Source: Pseudomonas sp. S31 | GTDB lineage: Bacteria > Pseudomonadota > Gammaproteobacteria > Pseudomonadales > Pseudomonadaceae | Assembly: GCF_016648105.1 (NCBI RefSeq) | Contig: NZ_JACVVE010000004.1 | Coordinates: 1 to 64,000, forward strand | DNA: 64,000 bases | Direction: 5' to 3' | Part shown: piece by piece, positions 62,501-64,000 of the stretch | Layout: each line of letters opens with the position of its first letter | How positions within the stretch are numbered: position 1 is the first letter of the stretch | Program-made: the position numbers and the translations under genes | Notes under the pieces: model-generated | Told to the model about the DNA's origin: nothing | Databases searched by the model: none | The model's input: the letters and a program-made list of their open reading frames with translations, nothing else

Positions 62501-64000
62501 GCCGCGTGCGACACGCCGACGCCCTTCGGCTGCCCAGTGGTGCCGGAGGTGTACATCACATAGGCCAACTGCCGCGCGTCGACCGCTACCGCAGGTGCCG
62601 CGATCGTCACCAGCGCCGGATCGACGGCGAACGCGATGAAGGCGACCTGTGGGGCGAGCGCGGCGAGCTCAGGCGACTGTCCGACCAGGCAGCGCACCCC
62701 GGCGTCCTCCAGCAGGTAGGCTTGGCGCGCCGCAGGCAGGCCGGGTTCGAGTGGCAGGTAGGCGGCGCCCAGCTTCATCAGTGCCAGCACCGTCGCCACG
62801 AATTCGACGCTGCGCTCGGCCATCACGCCGACCACGTCGCCTGCCGCCACGCCCTGGGCCTGCAACCGACCGGCAAGCCCATTGGCGTTGTTGTCCAGCT
62901 CGCGATAGGTCAGTTGCCCATTCTCGGCGACCACAGCCAGAGCCTCCGGCACCCGAGCGGCCTGCTGCTCGAACAACCGATGCACAGGAGCCTGGTCACC
63001 GGCCAGTGGCAACGACGCTTGCCACGGGCGCACCAACTCGCCCCGTTCGGTATCGTCCAGCAGCGGAATTTCACCAATTGGCTGCTCAGGTGCCCGACTC
63101 ACGGCCTGCAGCACATGTTGCCAGTGCGCAGCCAGGCGCTCGATGCTGGCTGGCTCGAACAGCTCGCTGCGGTAGAGGAAGGCGGCCTGCAAGCCTGCTT
63201 CGCTTTCGAGGGTTTCGAGGGTCAGGTCGACCTTGGCGCTCGGGGTGTGCGGGTCCAGATGCTCGAGGGTCAGTCCCGAGGCCGACGACGACGGGGCTTT
63301 GCGAGCCATCTGATGGTTGAACATGGCCTGGAACAACGGCGTGCTGCCCAGGCTACGCTCCGGCTGCAGCGCCTCGACCAACTGCTCGAACGGCAGGTCC
63401 TGATGCGCCTGGGCCTCCTGCGCCGCGCTGCGGACCTGCCCGAGGAACTGGTCGAAGCGCAACTGCGGGCCGAGTTGCCCGCACAGTACCTGGGTGTTGA
63501 CGAACAGCCCCAGCAGGCCCTGGGTCTCCGCTCGGTTGCGGTTGGCCATGGGCACGCCCACGCGGATCTGCTCCTGCCCGCTGTAGCGGTGCAGCAATAC
63601 CTGGTAGGTGGCCAGCAGCAACATGAACAGGGTCACGCCCTGCGCCTTGGCCACCGAGCGCAACGACTCGACCAGCTCGGCAGGCAGCGAGACCCGGACC
63701 CGAGCGCCCTGGTGGCTGGGGAATCGGCCGCGCGCATGGTCCAGCGGCAACTCCAGCAGCGGATGATCCGAACCCAGCTTCTCTACCCAGTAGGCCAACT
63801 GGCGGCTGCGCTCTCCTGCCTCCATCCAGCGTCGCTGCCACAGCGCATAGTCGGCATATTGAACGGGCAGCGGCGCCAGGGTAGGCATCTGCCCGGAGCA
63901 GCAACCCTGGTACAGGGTCATCCACTCGTTGACCATGACCTGCATCGAGAAACCGTCGGAGATGATGTGATGCTGGACCAACAGCAGCACATGCTCGTCA
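53512..64000 (-). CDS. upstream pyoverdine NRPS, N-terminus beyond window
   Basis: At least 3496 codons, open to the right edge. Domains from the right: end of an L-L C domain (HHIISDG at ~63970), A (~63000-61530), T (LGGHSLL ~61380), C (HHIVSDGW ~60835), A (~59830-58390), T (LGGDSIMS ~58240), epimerase (HHLVIDGVSW ~57700), D-L type C (~56720-55480), A (~55320-53890) and T (~53730). Pocket residues read by eye: first A DLTKVGHVGK, the aspartate code; second A DGEVCGGVTK, identical to A1 of the next protein; third A DVWHVSLIDK, the serine code. The line therefore adds Asp, a D-basic residue (probably fhOrn), then Ser, and hands it to the terminal NRPS 12 nt downstream. It is the PvdI/PvdJ-type part of the pathway. 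Confidence 0.92.
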   Translation of the reverse strand, partial: DEHVLLLVQHHIISDGFSMQVMVNEWMTLYQGCCSGQMPTLAPLPVQYADYALWQRRWMEAGERSRQLAYWVEKLGSDHPLLELPLDHARGRFPSHQGARVRVSLPAELVESLRSVAKAQGVTLFMLLLATYQVLLHRYSGQEQIRVGVPMANRNRAETQGLLGLFVNTQVLCGQLGPQLRFDQFLGQVRSAAQEAQAHQDLPFEQLVEALQPERSLGSTPLFQAMFNHQMARKAPSSSASGLTLEHLDPHTPSAKVDLTLETLESEAGLQAAFLYRSELFEPASIERLAAHWQHVLQAVSRAPEQPIGEIPLLDDTERGELVRPWQASLPLAGDQAPVHRLFEQQAARVPEALAVVAENGQLTYRELDNNANGLAGRLQAQGVAAGDVVGVMAERSVEFVATVLALMKLGAAYLPLEPGLPAARQAYLLEDAGVRCLVGQSPELAALAPQVAFIAFAVDPALVTIAAPAVAVDARQLAYVMYTSGTTGQPKGVGVSHAALNHYAQAISERLPMPAITRLAMVSTPASDLGHTMFYGALCAGKTLHLLGSERCVDAQAFASYLSEHGIDALKIVPSHLEALMAASSPQAVLPRVCLVVGGESISEHLLARIHEAAPGLSVINHYGPTETTVGVLTAQLEPGQPVTLGAPLSRCRVAVLDPQLQWAPGSAAGELYIGGAGLADGYQGKPGLTAERFVPDPYDPVGGARLYRTGDRVNRLADGRIRYLGRVDQQIKIRGFRVEPGEIVSALQAQPEVAEAAVVALSATHGSTLVAYLVAAGEASDTAGLGETLRGRLAGLLPDYMVPERFMVLPALPLTPNGKLDRKALPVPDKAQARYQAPVGATEQAVAEVWAQVLEVDRVGRTDNFFRLGGHSLLAIQMIARLRQQARIELPLRGLFETSDLAGFAALASGAAPQQSIMPRAPGQAPRLSFAQQRQWVLWQLDPQGAAYNIPTALRLVGPLDVGALQRSFAALIARHETLRTRFEQVDGQPVQVIEAPSDFSLVPEPVEPAQVQAWIDAEAARPFDLETGPLLRARLLRLGADEHVLTLTLHHIVSDGWSTPILVRELVALYEGACQGREVSLAPLPIQYADYAQWQRQWMEAGEQARQLAYWTEQLGDEQPVLELPLDRLRPARSSFRGARLQVPLSPALSQALQGLARERGVTLFMLLLASFQTLLHRYSGQRDIRVGVPIANRNRVETEGLIGFFVNTQVLRAQFDVGLGFDQLLTQVRQAALGAQAHQDLPFEQLVEALQPERSVSHNPLFQVMYNHQSASKTAVGSVSGLAIERLEGQGHVAKFDLSLDSYERDGELSAAFLYSTDLFDAATIERLAGHWLNLLEAVCLDSGQDIASLPLLGAGERRALLQAWDHTGPEIVLPPVHQLFEAQVLRSPEAVAVIGAERQLTYQQLNTQANRLAHWLIEQGVGPESRVAIAMSRSEQSLMAFLAVLKAGGAYVPLDVAYPAERLLHMMRDSRAALVLSETQWLDQLPFPEGTPGVALDQLDLTQYSAANPSVTVAPGNLAYVIYTSGSTGLPKGVAVEHGPLAMHTQATGERYETSPADCELHFMSFAFDGAHEGWMHPLINGARVLVRDDRLWLPDETCAQMHRHGVTIGVFPPIYLQQLAEHVEREGNPPAVRVYCFGGEAVSQASYALARRVLKPTWIFNGYGPTETVVTPLIWKAGVNDSCGAAYAPIGELVGHRSGYVLDDGLGLQPQGLAGELYLGGQGVARGYLDRPGLTAERFVPDPYGAPGARLYRSGDQTRCRGDGLMEYLSRVDHQVKVRGFRIELGEVEARLLAHPQVREAVVLAQDGPAGKQLVGYVVVSQDVQGNEIRQHLKTLLPDYMVPSHVLVIPALPLTPNGKLDRKALPLPDVSALQQGYVAPRNDTEAQLAAVWADVLKLERVGLEDNFFELGGDSIMSIQVVSRARQQGLQFTPKELFEHQTVGELAQVVRRGGMVAIDQGLVTGQAPLTPIQSSFVQTAIPHRDHWNQAVMLAPREPLQASVLEAALQALLSHHDALRARLVDNGLNYDGPVPSVLWQREALDDAALAEVAEQAQRSLNLADGQLLRAVLIERGAQGQRLLLVVHHLVIDGVSWRIVLEDLQQAYTALAAGRTPGLPAKSDAFKTWATRLAGHALDPATQAESAYWQAALSHCQEALPCDFPEGAARQADAAFVSSQLDATRTRQLLQQTAQTYRTQINDLLLTALSRVVCRWTGEPSALIRLEGHGREDLFDDLDITRTVGWFTSVYPVCLTPQAELGESIKAVKEQLRAVPNKGIGYGMLRYLGDEPTRQALAELPRGQIVFNYLGQFDQAFDESTAILAPSGEYSGAKQDAAAPLPALISINGQVHEGVLQLNWTYSTQVFHRETLQGLANDLTQELEGLIDHCLNPAMAGLTPSDVPLAGLDQAQLDQLPVPAGDIADLYPLSPMQQGMLFHSLGQAQGGAYVNQLRVDVQGLDIERFRAAWQATVDSHEVLRASFLSGQAQALQLIRKQVTLPLQALDWQGRDDLAADLSAFAERDRQRGFDLEHDALLRLTAIQTAPGQHHLIYTNHHILMDGWSNSRLLGEVLQRYAGVQVPMPKGRFRDYIQWLGAQDAAANQAFWAEQLQAFDEPTRLAQAIRQPEGALAPGQGEWHQALDEATTQRLVAFSRQQHLTVNTLVQAAWLLLLHRYTGQAGVSFGATVAGRPAALVGIEEQLGLFINTLPVFAQVRAEQPVAQWLAQLQAQNLSLREHEHTPLYEVQRWAGRAGESLFDTLLVFENYPVAEALQQGAPAGLAFGQVHSREQTNYPMTLAVTLGQQLKVHYSFDRGLFTDAAVHRLGEHFITLLVQLAERATAPVGELRMLSPEEHRQLQGYNDTAAVYPLDRPVHRLIEDQVDRTPDAIALVFGERQLSYRQLNEQANRLARRLRELGVGPDVPVGVAAHRSLEMVIGLLAVLKAGGAYVPMDPEYPIDRLSYMLQDSGVRLLLTQAALAQALPLTDEVQVLCLDASDSADVAAGEENLAGSPSADDLAYIIYTSGSTGRPKGAGNSHRALVNRLCWMQKAYTLDATDAVLQKTPFSFDVSVWEFFWPLITGARLVVAQPGDHRDPQRLLETIVANGITTLHFVPSMLQAFLAAAPVERCSSITRLVCSGEALPPELAQEAITRLGTARLYNLYGPTEAAIDVTHWHCTPEDGGSVPIGVPIDNLRTHVVDLAMHSVPVGVNGELLLGGMGLARGYHRRPALTAERFIPDPFAAEPGGRLYRTGDLVRLRDDGVIDYLGRLDHQVKIRGLRIELGEIVSRMLELDAVREAVVVDVDLGAGTQLAAYVVPMPGHEEQGDASAGLVESITQHLKACLPGHMVPSYLTLLAAMPMSPNGKLDRKALPAPARRASAQGASEPLGAMARQVAEIWAQVLGLDSVGGEDDFFALGGHSLLAVQVLVRLREQLGQQVALTTLFEHPVLADFCAQLTPESNAQDALQEQLAKSLEALKRLSTEEMNELIS
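55550..61130 (-). repeat. ~5.6-kb NRPS duplication, copy 2
   Basis: Partner of the block at 47,670-53,290, in the upstream NRPS gene and in direct orientation. It contains the same A-domain pocket code and several identical stretches longer than 100 codons. Confidence 0.8.

Noticed and set aside
44902..64000. Syringomycin-type lipopeptide instead of pyoverdine
   Set aside because: pvdP, pvdM, pvdO, pvdE and pvdF adjacency and the IS boxes point to pyoverdine. A single type I thioesterase and pyoverdine-like A codes agree.

Overview
The window is high-GC DNA from a fluorescent Pseudomonas, most likely of the P. putida / P. entomophila / P. mosselii group. This is inferred from pyoverdine genes, a tRNA Arg-His-Leu-His cluster beside folD, typical Pseudomonas REP/BIME repeats, azurin, sfnG, fdsGBAD and DauA-like proteins. 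No plasmid, phage or IS functions were seen, and nothing looks like a CRISPR array.

Layout. 1-1600: tRNA genes on the minus strand, then folD. 1700-8300: ornithine cyclodeaminase with an Lrp-type regulator, then a ~1600-residue LRR protein with an apparent NEL-type E3 ubiquitin ligase end (a probable host-directed effector). 8400-12500: a DctA-like dicarboxylate carrier, two FCD/GntR regulators and a lipoprotein. 12500-15900: a YkvI-type transporter, RidA-like and DauA-like oxidoreductase operon, divergent from an XRE-cupin regulator. 16000-18100: a TauE exporter, an atypical histidine phosphatase and a heme oxygenase. 18000-22700: an iron-uptake block (FepA/PfeA-like receptor with a Fur box, then DUF3649, PepSY and DUF3325 membrane proteins). 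22770-25060: a decayed toxin remnant with an intact antitoxin, then a YddA/SbmA-like ABC exporter. 25200-30320: soluble NAD-dependent formate dehydrogenase fdsGBAD. 30580-33530: a yjfKLMC-type ATP-grasp operon. 33660-35200: sfnG with a sigma-54 promoter and a large inverted repeat. 35200-36330: a decayed cellulose locus (bcsE/bcsC fusion relic). 36550-37000: azurin.

37045-64000 is a pyoverdine siderophore locus. pvdP is read leftward. pvdM-pvdO-ptaA-pvdE-pvdF are read rightward from a divergent promoter region that holds two back-to-back IS boxes (TAAAT-N16-CGT), the signature of PvdS/PfrI-type iron-starvation sigma factors. Two giant NRPS genes converge on this operon from the right. The one at the right edge is cut by the window. 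Read from the sequence, the assembly line ends ...-Asp-(D)X-Ser-(D)X-Z-thioesterase. X has an identical A-domain code in both places and is probably N5-formyl-N5-hydroxyornithine, since pvdF is adjacent. Z is Lys or hydroxyornithine. PtaA in place of PvdN suggests an alpha-ketoglutarate acyl form.

Cooperation. PvdF prepares formyl-hydroxyornithine, the NRPSs build acylated ferribactin, and PvdE exports it to the periplasm. There PvdP, PvdO and (by an unclear role) PvdM mature the chromophore, and PtaA trims the glutamate side chain. The FepA/PfeA-like receptor operon is a second, separate Fur-type iron route.
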